DNA of 64,000 nt, from the NCBI RefSeq assembly GCF_001636345.1, contig NZ_KV440945.1, positions 4,127,854 through 4,191,853 of the forward strand, written 5' to 3'. Under the pieces are notes generated by a model. It did not search any database. It had not been told where the DNA came from and was given only the letters and a program-made list of their open reading frames with translations. This DNA comes from Cytobacillus gottheilii (GTDB lineage: Bacteria; Bacillota; Bacilli; Bacillales; Cytobacillaceae). Below, piece after piece: positions 43,501 to 52,015 of the stretch; within the stretch, counting starts at the first letter, position 1, and every line of letters starts with the position of its first letter. The position numbers and the translations under genes were made by a program.

Positions 43501-44330
43501 TCCTGCCCTGCATCATATTCAACTCCAGCTTGAAGCAGCTGTCCAACTACTCCAAGATCCGTATGGGCATTATCATCTTCAACTATTTCAATTAGGTCAT
43601 CGTAATCCTTTAGTAAAGCGGAATTTCCTTGTGGAAAGTTCCCCAGGATAGCCAAGTTTTCCAACTCAAATTGTCCTAATTTAAAATCTGGCACTTCATC
43701 TTGTCTATAGTTTTTCAGCGCCTGTAACTCATGATTATTTGACCAAAGAATATTTAAAGAGTATTTTTTAAGCCATGATAACCACTTTAGGAAATTCCCA
43801 GAACTAGCTTGTTCCTCAGCTTCCTCAAAGATTTGTTCAGGTACAGAAATTCCGCTGAATTTTTTAAAAGCAAGAAATAACGTTCGGTTTAGTTGAATTT
43901 CTCCATCATTAAAATCCAGCTGCCACTGTGTTCCGCTCGCCTTTTCTTTTTCAAGTCTAACAGGATATAAAAATAATGGAGCTCTAATAAAAGTACCATC
44001 CAGCATTGTTCCTGTAATATAAGGGTATCCCACAAACAGATCATAAAGCCCTGTTTCCTCTTCAATTCCTTTGATATTCCTGTACAAAGAGTTAATTTTA
44101 TTAGAAAGAACTAAAGTATCATCGTTATTAAGGTCCTGTTTAAGGAGCAATGCTTTTCCCTTTTGTTTCATCATTTTCTCAATAATCGTTTCTGTATCTG
44201 CTTGCTTTAGCTTACTTATTGAATGGATATCAAATGCCCATTTATCATAGAGTTTCAACATTCGAATCGACCGGTTCCTTTTGCTTAAATCGTTTAACCT
44301 GTCTTTCAAATGAACCAACTTTTGCTTCAT
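40566..44330 (-). CDS. Large SF1 helicase with C-terminal Vsr/DUF559-like nuclease domain (possible Hhe-like defence protein)
   Basis: About 1254 residues from ATG 44330 (MKQKLVHLKDRL). The N-terminal region is DUF4011-like (LNDLSKRNRSIRML). Upf1-type SF1 helicase motifs follow: Walker A GPPGTGKS (about 321-328), FDVVIFDEASQ, VAGDEKQLPP, LQWHYRSR, and NVQGDERDIIVFSIAYAR with NVAITRAKEQIYVVSS. The last about 110 residues (SPFEEEVYRELTKLGYRLDT, YRIDLAVV, LGIECDGAMYHS, RQRFLESKGW) are a PD-(D/E)xK MTES_1575/Vsr-like nuclease. Similar fusions include the single-gene defence type called Hhe. It is monocistronic with its own terminator. Confidence 0.85.
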   Translation of the reverse strand: MKQKLVHLKDRLNDLSKRNRSIRMLKLYDKWAFDIHSISKLKQADTETIIEKMMKQKGKALLLKQDLNNDDTLVLSNKINSLYRNIKGIEEETGLYDLFVGYPYITGTMLDGTFIRAPLFLYPVRLEKEKASGTQWQLDFNDGEIQLNRTLFLAFKKFSGISVPEQIFEEAEEQASSGNFLKWLSWLKKYSLNILWSNNHELQALKNYRQDEVPDFKLGQFELENLAILGNFPQGNSALLKDYDDLIEIVEDDNAHTDLGVVGQLLQAGVEYDAGQDYEEMEEREPIETREKEKFFVLDTDASQEEIIKEVDKQKGIVIHGPPGTGKSQVIVNLIANAISQNKRVLLVCQKRAALDVVYQRLDSIDLSSQVALLHDEKNDRKSLYRKMHSLLEIHGAEVNHENELNQLSSKIEQYEYQLNAIAKGLYEVQHHGYKAYELYGQSKPVTSIETILNMEDIILSLNKNNLEETLVKIFSYGKYYSRFGSPTYPLKDRYPFTNLEMKDSLKVVEILKNVLEKARKSIEYLEKFEQEFITPEYSWNISDKLEKIYDDLSLEEKRTLQKLRLWWWTSFTGKTIIEELLNEDKFKGLSSKEWPRLRESLRFLYELSQVSEKMSKEVGTLKTYFSKDAIDQLNNRITKGDIPLSDFQQQQEFMIQDFEELRNMDRHYEESLPYIRNTIDLLKEKTGDHVHNQLAEEWLDIVKQSAYIHWIDQIERKHPVLTKIGTEEIQEVRENFKKLLVQKRDLSVKVLINRLLKKLQNAKEYNSKAMKELKHQVGKKRMVWPVRKLVRQFSSNGLLDAMPIWLTSPETASAIFPLQKDLFDVVIFDEASQCTVENGLPSAYRGSTLVVAGDEKQLPPSSLFKGGIQGDEDDEEQMELQESESLLNLSKRILPERMLQWHYRSRSEELINFSNHAFYNGNIQVAPNVQPLKSPAAIQWRRVDGKWIDQCNRIEAEAVVALIKDIMVMNPTKSVGVITFNAKQQEKILDSIESEVDKDPEFGVIYQQVMSKELDERLFVKNIENVQGDERDIIVFSIAYARNEEGRVYNRFGTLGQQGGENRLNVAITRAKEQIYVVSSIEPSDLNVTNAKNDGPRLLKNYLEYAKAVSSLRKDEVEAVLVQLNEAKNTKKQATTLSFDSPFEEEVYRELTKLGYRLDTQVGMSGYRIDLAVVHPELPEKYILGIECDGAMYHSSPSAKERDVYRQRFLESKGWIVTRIWSRNWWRNSSVEIERIDKMIKQMVEDERVKELV

Positions 44331-44384
44331 CTCATCACCTATTTCAAAATGATCTATACATACTTTATGTGAATTTATATACAT

Positions 44385-44720
44385 ATTAGTACATTTATTA
44401 TAACCCCTATTTTTTTACAATAAAAGACAAAACATGACTTTATACTTATGTAAATAATAGTAATTAGTATAGATATTGAATAGATATTTTTTAATCCTAG
44501 ATAGATTATAAAATTAAAAATAGCGGAATTACTTTCCCAAAACATTAAGGTCAAAACTCTTCCTTTGGTTAAGTAAAAAAAGATTCAGTAAAATAATGCA
44601 AAAAAGCCCAGTACCGTTAGTTCTGAGCTTTTTGGTGCTATTTCCAGTTAATTAGAGGTCAACAAAAAACATCTACATATTACGTAGATGCTGTTTTTTT
44701 CCGCAGCATTAAAATACCGC
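44385..44720. other. Intergenic region with two terminator hairpins
   Basis: AAAAGCcCAG / CTGaGCTTTTT at 44604-44633 and AACATCTAC / GTAGATG..GTTTTTTT at 44667-44700. The latter could end the DUF1456 transcript on the minus strand or act in both directions. No genes are seen. Confidence 0.6.
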
Positions 44721-45215
44721 CTAGCCTCTATACTTAATCGCTAGCCCTTTCAAAAAGTTCCTCGCGAAATGGTCCATACAAACTTTATAGTTTTTATGAC
44801 CTTCTTTTCTTAAAAACGCACCAAGTTCACCTTTTGATACATTTAAGCCGGCATATTTGAATATTTCAATCATGTCTTCTGTTGTGAGAGACAAGGCGAT
44901 TTTAACCTTCTTTAAAAGGATGTTATTCACGCTTGAGTTATTTTTGATGGGCGGTTCCGGAGTAGTTTCTTGGCCTGGTTTTGGCTCCTGCTTTCCTCTT
45001 TTATAAATAATGAAGCCATTTAAGAATGAATTCAGCATGCTGTTTGTTAGCTTAATTCGGTCTGTCTCTTCTTCTTCGTCTTCTTTCTTGAGAATTCTCA
45101 CTACTTCTGGAACGGTAACCTCATGGCCGCCCAGTTTAAAAATCTCTGCCATTTGGCTATTTTTGATTTCTAACGCATATCTTAAACGGATTAATAGATC
45201 ATTATTATCGATCAT
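44721..45215 (-). CDS. DUF1456 family protein (YehS-like)
   Basis: A 164-residue protein made of two DUF1456 repeats: NNDLLIRLRYALEIKNSQMA with EIFKLGGHEVTVPEV, and NNILLKKVKIALSLTTEDMI with EIFKYAGLNVSKGEL, linked by a proline-rich spacer. Each ends in MLNSFLNGFIIYKRG or FARNFLKGLAIKYRG. The family (E. coli YehS) has no known activity. ATG 45215 follows AGGAGG; the longer frame to 45257 is ignored. Monocistronic. Confidence 0.88.
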   Translation of the reverse strand: MIDNNDLLIRLRYALEIKNSQMAEIFKLGGHEVTVPEVVRILKKEDEEEETDRIKLTNSMLNSFLNGFIIYKRGKQEPKPGQETTPEPPIKNNSSVNNILLKKVKIALSLTTEDMIEIFKYAGLNVSKGELGAFLRKEGHKNYKVCMDHFARNFLKGLAIKYRG

Positions 45216-45396
45216 TCTACTTCCTCCTATAACTTGTACGGTTCTGCTTAAAAACACGTGTGGAATACCTTCTGAAAGGCATTACTCATTTTAACATAAA
45301 ATCATTTGATCTTCGTTCTATTCATGAAGTTTCCGCTAAACCTCTTTCAAGGTTTCCGAATATTTTTATCATAACCAATTATCTCTCCAAAAATGA

Positions 45397-45425
45397 AAGA
45401 GCCCTCCATATGGAGAGGCTCTTTT
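45397..45425 (-). terminator. Terminator of the cyclase-family gene
   Basis: AAGAGCC / GGCTCTT stem around CTCCATATGGAG, which is itself palindromic; T-rich sequence on both sides makes it potentially bidirectional. Confidence 0.75.
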
Positions 45426-45430
45426 CCTCT

Positions 45431-46183
45431 TTAAGGCAGCAAAGCAAAAGAACGAACTGGAAAACCTGTAGCCTTTTCGGGCTTTGCACAAATATTGAAG
45501 ATAACAGCACCTTTGGCCGGCAATTTATTGAGATTGGTTAATAATTCAACCTGATAGGTATCCTGTTCCAGTACATAGTATTCTCCAATTAGAGATCCAT
45601 TTTTACGAACATCGATCGCTGCATCCGTATCAAATGTTTCATGGCCAACAGCCTTGATATTTCTTTCTTCAAATAAGAATTTTAAAGCCTCAATTCCCCA
45701 GCCTGGAGTGTGACTATTTCCCTCTGTATCCTTATTCTCAAAAGCAGTCTTGTTCGGCCAGCGAAGACTCCAATCCGTACGCAATGCGACAAAGGAGCCT
45801 GCTTCGATGGTTCCATGCTTCTCTTCAAATTTTAGAATATCTTCAACACCTAGAATAAAATCATTATTTTCTTCCGCTTCCTTTGATTGATCGATGACAA
45901 CCAAAGGCAGAACCAATTCCTTGAGGCCGAGTTCCTCTAAGTAACGCTTATTGCGAACAAAATGAATAGGAGCATCAATATGGGTACCATACTGTCCTGG
46001 AAAATTAAAACGCTGTGCAAAAAAGCCATCATCATGTGTAAAAAGTGTTTGGATTTCTGCATCTTCAAATGCAGCGAAATGAGGAGAATCTGGTCCAAAT
46101 GTATGTGTGAGATCGACCCATTCCTTCCCTTTCAGTACCTCAATAGCCTGCAATAAATCATTCGCATTTTTTACAGTTGACAT
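45431..46183 (-). CDS. Cyclase-family metal-dependent hydrolase (kynurenine formamidase-like fold)
   Basis: About 250 residues from ATG 46183 (MSTVKNANDLLQ). The defining motif GTHIDAPIHF at residues 66-75 supplies metal-binding His and Asp, with WVDLTHTFGPDSPHF before it, and GHETFDTDAAID and the C-terminal AVIFNICAKPEKATGFPVRS later. The family includes arylformamidases and isatin hydrolase. Substrate unknown. Its leader is a SAM-I riboswitch plus terminator, so it should be expressed when SAM is low, which hints at a methionine or sulfur-related role. Monocistronic. Confidence 0.85.
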   Translation of the reverse strand: MSTVKNANDLLQAIEVLKGKEWVDLTHTFGPDSPHFAAFEDAEIQTLFTHDDGFFAQRFNFPGQYGTHIDAPIHFVRNKRYLEELGLKELVLPLVVIDQSKEAEENNDFILGVEDILKFEEKHGTIEAGSFVALRTDWSLRWPNKTAFENKDTEGNSHTPGWGIEALKFLFEERNIKAVGHETFDTDAAIDVRKNGSLIGEYYVLEQDTYQVELLTNLNKLPAKGAVIFNICAKPEKATGFPVRSFALLP

Positions 46184-46210
46184 TACCAGCACCTCACCAA
46201 TCTTTTTAAA

Positions 46211-46244
46211 ATAAAAATCCCTCTTCACAAATAAGAAGAGGGAT
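46211..46244 (-). terminator. S-box leader terminator
   Basis: AAATCCCTCTTC / GAAGAGGGAT stem with TTTTTATTTT on the minus strand, between aptamer and cyclase start. Confidence 0.88.
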
Positions 46245-46267
46245 ATATAAACATAAACTGCTGCCGC

Positions 46268-46367
46268 TCTTCTTATCTTCTAGCACACGCTACTGGAATT
46301 GGCACAAACTTAAAAGTTCGCTGCCGAGGCTTTACAGGGCCAGTCCCTCCACCTCTCTGGATAAGAA
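46268..46367 (-). promoter_or_regulatory. SAM-I riboswitch (S-box)
   Basis: On the minus strand the P1 arms TTCTTATC and GATAAGAA enclose the S-box core: AGAGGTGGAGGGACTGGCCC, then TGTAAAGCCTCGGCAGC and TGCCAATTCCAGTAG. These are the most conserved blocks of the SAM-I aptamer. A terminator follows, so SAM binding should stop transcription of the downstream cyclase-family gene. Confidence 0.93.
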
Positions 46368-46437
46368 AAATTTTCTAAATATTAAGTTATTGTATTTACC
46401 ATATAGTTAATATACTCACCTGTCAATACAAAAGTAT

Positions 46438-47160
46438 TTATCTTTCATTTGACAAGTGAAGCGGCAGAAACTCAGCCAGCTGCTGTTCATGCTTATCCAG
46501 CATGATCTGTTCAGCCTTAATGCCTTGCTCCAGAAGCACTTTGATATTCTGCACAAGGAATTCGTCACTGCCGACAACATAGTAGAGACCATCTTTGTCT
46601 GCAGCCAGATTTTTCACTTCTTCGTAGTATTCTTCACGGTTATCAACGAACTGTGATGTAACCTTTTTATCTGGTGCAGATGCAAAAACATCTGTGAACA
46701 AGAACTGCTTTGATGAATCGATGTTTAAGGAATGAATCTGATTAACATCGTCAGCTCGGTTTAAGAAATCAAGTAAGAGCGGTCTGAACGTTGCCAGGCC
46801 AACACCTGATGACAGCAGATAAATATTTTTCCCTTCTCTTTTCAGCGGAACATTTGAGTGGGTCTTAAAGATGGCAACTTCATCGCCAACTGTAAGGTTT
46901 TTTAGTATCGTTTTGAATTCAGAGCATTGCTCTCTAATGCGTGTTGTGATTCCAATCGCATTTTCTTGAGGTAAAGTGGAGATGGACATATGGCGAATCA
47001 GGCTGCGGTTGGGTTTATCTCCTGCATTAAAACCTTCTAATGCGAAGTGGGTGTGAGAACCTTCTTCCCATGTAAAATCTTGCGGACAGGCAAGCAGGTA
47101 CGTTCTTACCTCAGGTGTTTCTTCAATAATCTTGTTAATTTTCACCCAATATATTTGCAT
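46438..47160 (-). CDS. FAD/NAD(P)-dependent oxidoreductase, probable ferric-siderophore reductase
   Basis: A 240-residue ferredoxin-NADP-reductase-fold protein from ATG 47160 (MQIYWVKINKI), preceded by AGGAGG. The flavin-binding motif is RHMSIST in the barrel domain, with nucleotide-binding YLLSSGVGLATFRPLLLDF and a C-terminal YYVVGSDEFLVQNIKVLLEQ. It is the last gene of the siderophore ABC operon, 49 bp behind the ATPase gene, so the likely role is reducing imported ferric-siderophore to release iron. No iron-sulfur domain is present. Confidence 0.8.
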   Translation of the reverse strand: MQIYWVKINKIIEETPEVRTYLLACPQDFTWEEGSHTHFALEGFNAGDKPNRSLIRHMSISTLPQENAIGITTRIREQCSEFKTILKNLTVGDEVAIFKTHSNVPLKREGKNIYLLSSGVGLATFRPLLLDFLNRADDVNQIHSLNIDSSKQFLFTDVFASAPDKKVTSQFVDNREEYYEEVKNLAADKDGLYYVVGSDEFLVQNIKVLLEQGIKAEQIMLDKHEQQLAEFLPLHLSNER

Positions 47161-47209
47161 GGTGATCCTCCTCATTGTGTGTTCCATTTTCATCTACTAA
47201 TTTAATAAT

Positions 47210-47962
47210 CTAATAAACAGCTATCGGCCCATAAGGACCTTCAATAATTTCAATTTTCGTTTCAAAAATATCTGTTAAAAGTTTTGGATCCATAACCTCT
47301 TCTACAGTACCAAATGCCGCAATTTGTCCTTCTTTCATCGCACAAATTCGATCAGAATATTTAGCAGCGAAATTGATATCATGCATAACAGTCAAAATGG
47401 TTCTGCCAAATTCATTCGCAACATGCCGCAAATATTCCATCATTTGAACAGATCGGGCAACATCAAGATTGTTTAAAGGCTCATCCAGAAGCACATATTC
47501 AGTTTCCTGGCAAAGCACCATTGCGACATATGCTCTTTGTCTTTGGCCGCCTGAAAGCTCATCTAAATATCTGTCTTCCAGATCCGTTAAGTCTAAGAAA
47601 TCGATATATTTAGAGATAATCTCTTCATCTTCTCTCGTTAATCTTCCCTTTGAATAAGGAAAGCGTCCAAACCCGGCCAGCTGTCTAACCGTTAGCCTCG
47701 TCACAAAATGATTTTCCTGCCGCAAAATGGTAACAATTTTTGCTAAGTCATTTGATTTCGAAGAAGTAACATCCATATTCGCTACCATGATCTGACCTTC
47801 ATCCAAATCCAGAAGCCTTCCAATCATTAATAGTGTCGTAGACTTTCCAGCACCATTGGGTCCAATTAAAGAAGTGAACCCAGCCTTTGGTATTTCAATA
47901 TTCAAAGGTCCAATTTTTACTTCTTCCGTATATAGCTTTCTAGCATTTTCAATCTTTATCAT
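47210..47962 (-). CDS. Siderophore ABC transporter ATP-binding protein
   Basis: A 250-residue FecE/FhuC-type ATPase: Walker A GPNGAGKST at 34-42, signature LSGGQRQRAYVAMVL, Walker B VLLDEPLNNLD and switch histidine in VMHDINFAAKYSD. It overlaps the second permease gene by 4 nt. The closest pattern is the YclP/CeuD group for catecholate siderophores such as petrobactin. Confidence 0.92.
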   Translation of the reverse strand: MIKIENARKLYTEEVKIGPLNIEIPKAGFTSLIGPNGAGKSTTLLMIGRLLDLDEGQIMVANMDVTSSKSNDLAKIVTILRQENHFVTRLTVRQLAGFGRFPYSKGRLTREDEEIISKYIDFLDLTDLEDRYLDELSGGQRQRAYVAMVLCQETEYVLLDEPLNNLDVARSVQMMEYLRHVANEFGRTILTVMHDINFAAKYSDRICAMKEGQIAAFGTVEEVMDPKLLTDIFETKIEIIEGPYGPIAVY

Positions 47963-49023
47963 AGCGACCTCTTCCTTAAAATGACGATTAGAAATACGAT
48001 TCCGCCAAACAGTTCAATAAAAACGGAAACAGCTTGAGAATTAAATACATGATACATTAAAAAGTATGCACTCGTTAAAACAAAGAACCCGATAGCAAGA
48101 GCCATAGGAAAAATATATTTGTGATCATAAGTTGGCGCAGCCTGATAACTCAAAATGGCAACTAAAAAGCCAAAGAACGTAAGCGGTCCAACTAGAGCGG
48201 TTGATATCGACATTAAAACAGCGACAAGTACCAGTGTGTAAATGACATTTGATTGGTATTTAACGCCAAAAGTAGTAGAGACATCTTTTCCAAGTGACAA
48301 TATATTTAACTTCCTGGAAAAAACATAAAGCAATAATGCGACAATGATGACCATTGGAATGACAATCGGAAAATATGCTGGATCGGCATTATTAACAGAA
48401 CCAATTAATCTTGTCTGCAGAAGGTCAAATTCTGATGGCGCAAGGAGTTTCCTCATAAAAGCGGATATCGTATTCAGCCCAGTTCCAATAATAATTCCGA
48501 TCAGAAGCACAAGCTGTAAATTCCCATATTTCCCCGAAAGCAGCCAGCCATACAGGATCAAACTCATTAAGACCATAAGACAAACTTGAAGAAAGAATGG
48601 TCCAATGCCGCTAAAACTCACCATTGCGCTAGCACCAAAAATAAACATTGTACTCGTATGAATGGTTGAGTACAGTGATTCAAAGCCTAATAAAGAAGGC
48701 GTTATAATGCGATTATTCGTAATGGATTGGAAGGCAACAGTCGACAAACTGTGGCAAATGGCCGCAATCAGCATGGCCACAACAGCGACGATCCTTCTTT
48801 CAACAACTGGAATGAACGAAGGTGAATCAACTGGTACCGGATTGTTATAAACCAAAAGGCCGAATGCAAAGAGAAGACCCAAAGCAATCAATGTTATAAG
48901 CAGAATCCAATACCGTTTTTCATCCTTCTTCGTGCGAAAAGCACTAGCAGACCTGCTTTTATTATGGAGGCTAAAATCGATTTTCTTCATATTTTCTTTC
49001 TTTTTATATTCTAAAGCGTTCAT
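47959..49023 (-). CDS. FecCD-family siderophore ABC permease 2
   Basis: A 354-residue permease with a basic N-terminal extension (MNALEYKKKENMKKIDFSLH) and about nine membrane helices. The FecCD signatures include LGFESLYSTIHTSTMF, the ATPase-contact loop LSLGKDVSTTFGVKYQSN and VGPLTFFGFLVAILSYQ. Overlaps both neighbours by 4 nt, so all three are translationally coupled. Confidence 0.92.
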   Translation of the reverse strand: MNALEYKKKENMKKIDFSLHNKSRSASAFRTKKDEKRYWILLITLIALGLLFAFGLLVYNNPVPVDSPSFIPVVERRIVAVVAMLIAAICHSLSTVAFQSITNNRIITPSLLGFESLYSTIHTSTMFIFGASAMVSFSGIGPFFLQVCLMVLMSLILYGWLLSGKYGNLQLVLLIGIIIGTGLNTISAFMRKLLAPSEFDLLQTRLIGSVNNADPAYFPIVIPMVIIVALLLYVFSRKLNILSLGKDVSTTFGVKYQSNVIYTLVLVAVLMSISTALVGPLTFFGFLVAILSYQAAPTYDHKYIFPMALAIGFFVLTSAYFLMYHVFNSQAVSVFIELFGGIVFLIVILRKRSL

Positions 49024-50036
49024 CTTAGCCTCCTTGATTTTCTTTGTCTCAATAAGATCGAAATAAACACAACCGATCCGACTGATCCAAGTATTAAAGA
49101 GACAGGTACTTCAAAAGGCATAATAATGGTTCTAGAAATGATGTCACATAGAGTAATTGTCCCCATACCGATCAAGCATACCCAAGGCAGATTACTTCTA
49201 AGGTCATCTCCTCTAATCATGGAAATGATATTTGGGACTATTAAACCTAAAAAAGGCAAGTTCCCAATTACTGCTGCAACAATACCAACTGCAACCGCAA
49301 TAAGACCATTAGCCAAAAGAATGAGCGTATTATAATTAACTCCAAGACTTGTTGCTACATCTTCTCCAAGGCCAGCTAAAGTCAGTCTGTTTGCATAAAT
49401 AAAAATAAGAACTGTAACAATGACAATGATCCATAAATACTCATACCTTCCAGCCTGAACAGACGCAAAAGAACCGACAAACCAGCCTTCAATCACTTGC
49501 GACATTTGGAAAAAGAGTCCTAAAAAGGTGGAAACAGCTGAAATAACTGCACCCAGCATCAGACCAATAATCGGAACAATTAAAGAGGAACGAAGTCTGA
49601 CCCTTCTTAAGAATAAAAAGAAAATCATGGTGCCCACAAATGAAAAAATGATCGCACCCGTCATTCTAAGAACCAAAGATGGTCCTGGAACAAATAAATA
49701 AACAACTAGAAGCCCCAAGCCTGCCCACTCAATCGTACCTGTTGTGGTAGGTTCAACTAAACGGTTCTGTGTAATAAGCTGCATAACAAGCCCTGCCATT
49801 GCCATCGCAGCTCCGGTAAGCATGAGTGCAACTGTTCTTGGCACACGAGTGATAAAAAACATTTCCATCCCGTCATCTTGCCCGCTTATATCATAGACTC
49901 CAGTAAAAAGCGAGACAACTCCTAGACCTAAAACAACGATAATCGCCAGTATAAAAGGTTTTGTCCATATTTTATTTTGGTTATACAACCGGGATTGAGA
50001 ATTTTTCTCAATCCCGGCTATGATATTTTTCTGCAC
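49020..50036 (-). CDS. FecCD-family siderophore ABC permease 1
   Basis: A 338-residue permease with nine to ten helices; it contains RVPRTVALMLTGAAMAMAGL, the ATPase-contact loop LAGLGEDVATSLGVNYNT and LPFLGLIVPNIISMIRGDDLR. The start GTG 50036 follows AGGGG. It forms the heterodimeric channel with the next permease. Confidence 0.92.
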   Translation of the reverse strand: MQKNIIAGIEKNSQSRLYNQNKIWTKPFILAIIVVLGLGVVSLFTGVYDISGQDDGMEMFFITRVPRTVALMLTGAAMAMAGLVMQLITQNRLVEPTTTGTIEWAGLGLLVVYLFVPGPSLVLRMTGAIIFSFVGTMIFFLFLRRVRLRSSLIVPIIGLMLGAVISAVSTFLGLFFQMSQVIEGWFVGSFASVQAGRYEYLWIIVIVTVLIFIYANRLTLAGLGEDVATSLGVNYNTLILLANGLIAVAVGIVAAVIGNLPFLGLIVPNIISMIRGDDLRSNLPWVCLIGMGTITLCDIISRTIIMPFEVPVSLILGSVGSVVFISILLRQRKSRRLR

Positions 50037-50055
50037 TATGTTAAACCCCTTTACA

Positions 50056-51072
50056 CTACTCTGCTAGAGCAGCAGCAATGCTTTCAAACAACTCTATGAA
50101 AGTTTGCACTGATTCATTTAAGTACGTATCCATTGGTGCATAAACGATCTGTCCTTCAGAAACAGCTGTTGTATTTTGAAGAGCAGGTGAATTATCAATT
50201 ACATCCTGTGCTGGAACTTTATCTGCTTCACCAGAGATTGGCGCATCACGGTCTAGTACGAACAGCCAATCCGGATTGCTTTGTGCAATCGCCTCAACTG
50301 AGATTTCATCGCCTTGGTGATCTGTAGTCGTTTCATCAACCTCTAAAGCTGGAGTCCATTCAAAGATATCATATAACGGCCCCCAAACACGTCCAGTATG
50401 TGGAGCTGAGAAATTAATAGCACCGCCAGAAACGATCACACTCATCACTTTATCACTGCCATTATAAGCAGACTTCGCTTTTTCAATTGCTGCATCAAGA
50501 TCTGCTGCTAATTGCTCAGCTTCTTCATTTTTATCAAAAATCTTCCCTAAAGTAAGAGTTGTTTCTTTAAAACCATTTACCAAATTCTCACCAGGTGCTT
50601 CAGCTTCCTCAGAAACGTCAACATTTAAATCGATAACCGCAGCATTAGGCACTAACTTTTTAATATCTTCATAGAATCCTGAAAATCTTTGACCCACAAT
50701 AACAAGCTCAGGATCTGCAGCTGCTAATATTTCAAGGTTTGGTTCACGGTGATTTCCAATATCCTGTACATTCTCATCCGCTACATATGGGGAATCTTCT
50801 AACATTACTGCTTTGGGTACAGCAGCTAACTCAATATCCCAAGCTTCTAATGTTTCAAACGTTCTATTATCCAAAGCAACTACATTCTTAGGATTGACAG
50901 GAACTGTAACCGTTCCATGAGCATCAGTGATTTCAACTGTTTCAGGCTCAGCGTCCTCACTTGTTTCAGGTTCACTTGCCTCAGGCTCACTATTTGCAGT
51001 ATCTGAACTTGAACAAGCCGCCAGCATCAAGACAAAAATTGCCATAATGATCGTTAATTTAATTTTCCCCAT
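50056..51072 (-). CDS. Siderophore-binding lipoprotein (YclQ/FatB-like)
   Basis: A 338-residue class III binding lipoprotein: lipobox LAAC with C20, an acidic Ser/Glu linker (residues 24-46), then the PBP domain with VTVPVNPKNVVALDNRTFET, VQDIGNHREPNLEILAAADP, VIVGQRFSGFYEDI and DWLFVLDRDAPISG. YclQ and FatB bind petrobactin and 3,4-dihydroxybenzoate, a fit for this operon. It is the first gene of the operon, behind a perfect Fur box. AAGAAGGT precedes ATG 51072. Confidence 0.9.
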   Translation of the reverse strand: MGKIKLTIIMAIFVLMLAACSSSDTANSEPEASEPETSEDAEPETVEITDAHGTVTVPVNPKNVVALDNRTFETLEAWDIELAAVPKAVMLEDSPYVADENVQDIGNHREPNLEILAAADPELVIVGQRFSGFYEDIKKLVPNAAVIDLNVDVSEEAEAPGENLVNGFKETTLTLGKIFDKNEEAEQLAADLDAAIEKAKSAYNGSDKVMSVIVSGGAINFSAPHTGRVWGPLYDIFEWTPALEVDETTTDHQGDEISVEAIAQSNPDWLFVLDRDAPISGEADKVPAQDVIDNSPALQNTTAVSEGQIVYAPMDTYLNESVQTFIELFESIAAALAE

Positions 51073-51211
51073 TTCTCATACCTTCTTCCCTATGTATTAT
51101 AAATTGTTATAAAACTAACAGATTATTGAAATGATAAAACGACTACCTATGTTTTATTTTTGCTGAATGAAATAGATGTTTAACATAGTGCTCAGCTAGT
51201 TGATAAAACGT

Positions 51212-51226
51212 TGATAATGATTATCA
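51212..51226. promoter_or_regulatory. Fur box of the siderophore operon
   Basis: TGATAATGATTATCA is a perfect 7-1-7 inverted repeat, the Bacillus Fur consensus, about 140 bp upstream of the binding-protein gene. It implies derepression under iron limitation. Confidence 0.92.
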
Positions 51227-51911
51227 TTTGCAATGTTCTACCAAAGTATATAACAAGATTATTAGAAAAATCAACCCTAAATTTGGTTTATTTTCTCAAT
51301 TACTGTGCTTATTTTTTCAATTAGGGGTTGTTGGAGGCTTTTTTGTCCTGGGAGTTAGATGGAATTGAGTGGGATTTGAAAGGAAAAAGAGGGAGGAAAG
51401 GGTGGACTGATAATGCAAAAAATCCCGGATTTCTGTTGAGAGAATCCGGGATTTAATGTGTCAGTCTTATTTATCTTATGTTCAGTAATAATTAAGTATT
51501 GCTACACTCATTTTCTCAAACCCTTGCCATTCCTGCATTCCTACGCTACCTGAATTCTACCATATAAAATAGAGTCCTGCACAAATCACAAATTTTCCCG
51601 ATTTTCTTCTCACTTTTTCTGCCACAACTTTATTAATTCTTAAAATAATGTCGTGGGATTTCTCGCTTTTCTTCCTGCCTTTTTCTCCTGCTTTTTCTTA
51701 CTCTTTTTTCGGGATTATGGAGTTCTTATGAACCCCTCATACTTTTATTCAAGCATTGATAGGACAAGGTTTTATCAGGCTTTTCTCTCGCTTTTTTATT
51801 CGGGCAAAAAAGGATGGGATTCTTGTTCCCACCCTCTTTCTTCTTTCTTTTTTTCCTGCCTTTGTCCACACGTTCTCCACAGGAATCCTTTGACTTTATT
51901 TTGATTATGAC
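51227..51911. other. Gene-poor intergenic region
   Basis: Contains a hairpin AAATCCCGGATT / GAATCCGGGATTT (51419-51453) with a minus-strand T-run, then T/C-rich low-complexity sequence. A plus-strand frame at 51653-51904 is Phe/Ser-rich and not convincing. The 43-bp repeat follows. Confidence 0.45.
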
Positions 51912-51954
51912 AGAGGTTTGTTATGTGGCACAGGAGTTTATTATTGGGTTACAT
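51912..51954. repeat. 43-bp direct repeat, left copy
   Basis: Begins AGAGGTTTGTTATGTGGCAC and ends GGGTTACAT. Identical in the same orientation at 55899-55941. The two bracket the block of immunity-like genes. Confidence 0.93.
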
Positions 51955-52015
51955 AGTTACTGCAGGGAATAGGATTAAAGGGATTAGGGAGTATAAAGCA
52001 TTTTAATCCCACAAC

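Noticed and set aside
51653..51904. 83-aa plus-strand frame rich in Phe and Ser
   Set aside because: Consists of T/C-rich low-complexity sequence between a terminator and the 43-bp repeat; no ribosome binding site.
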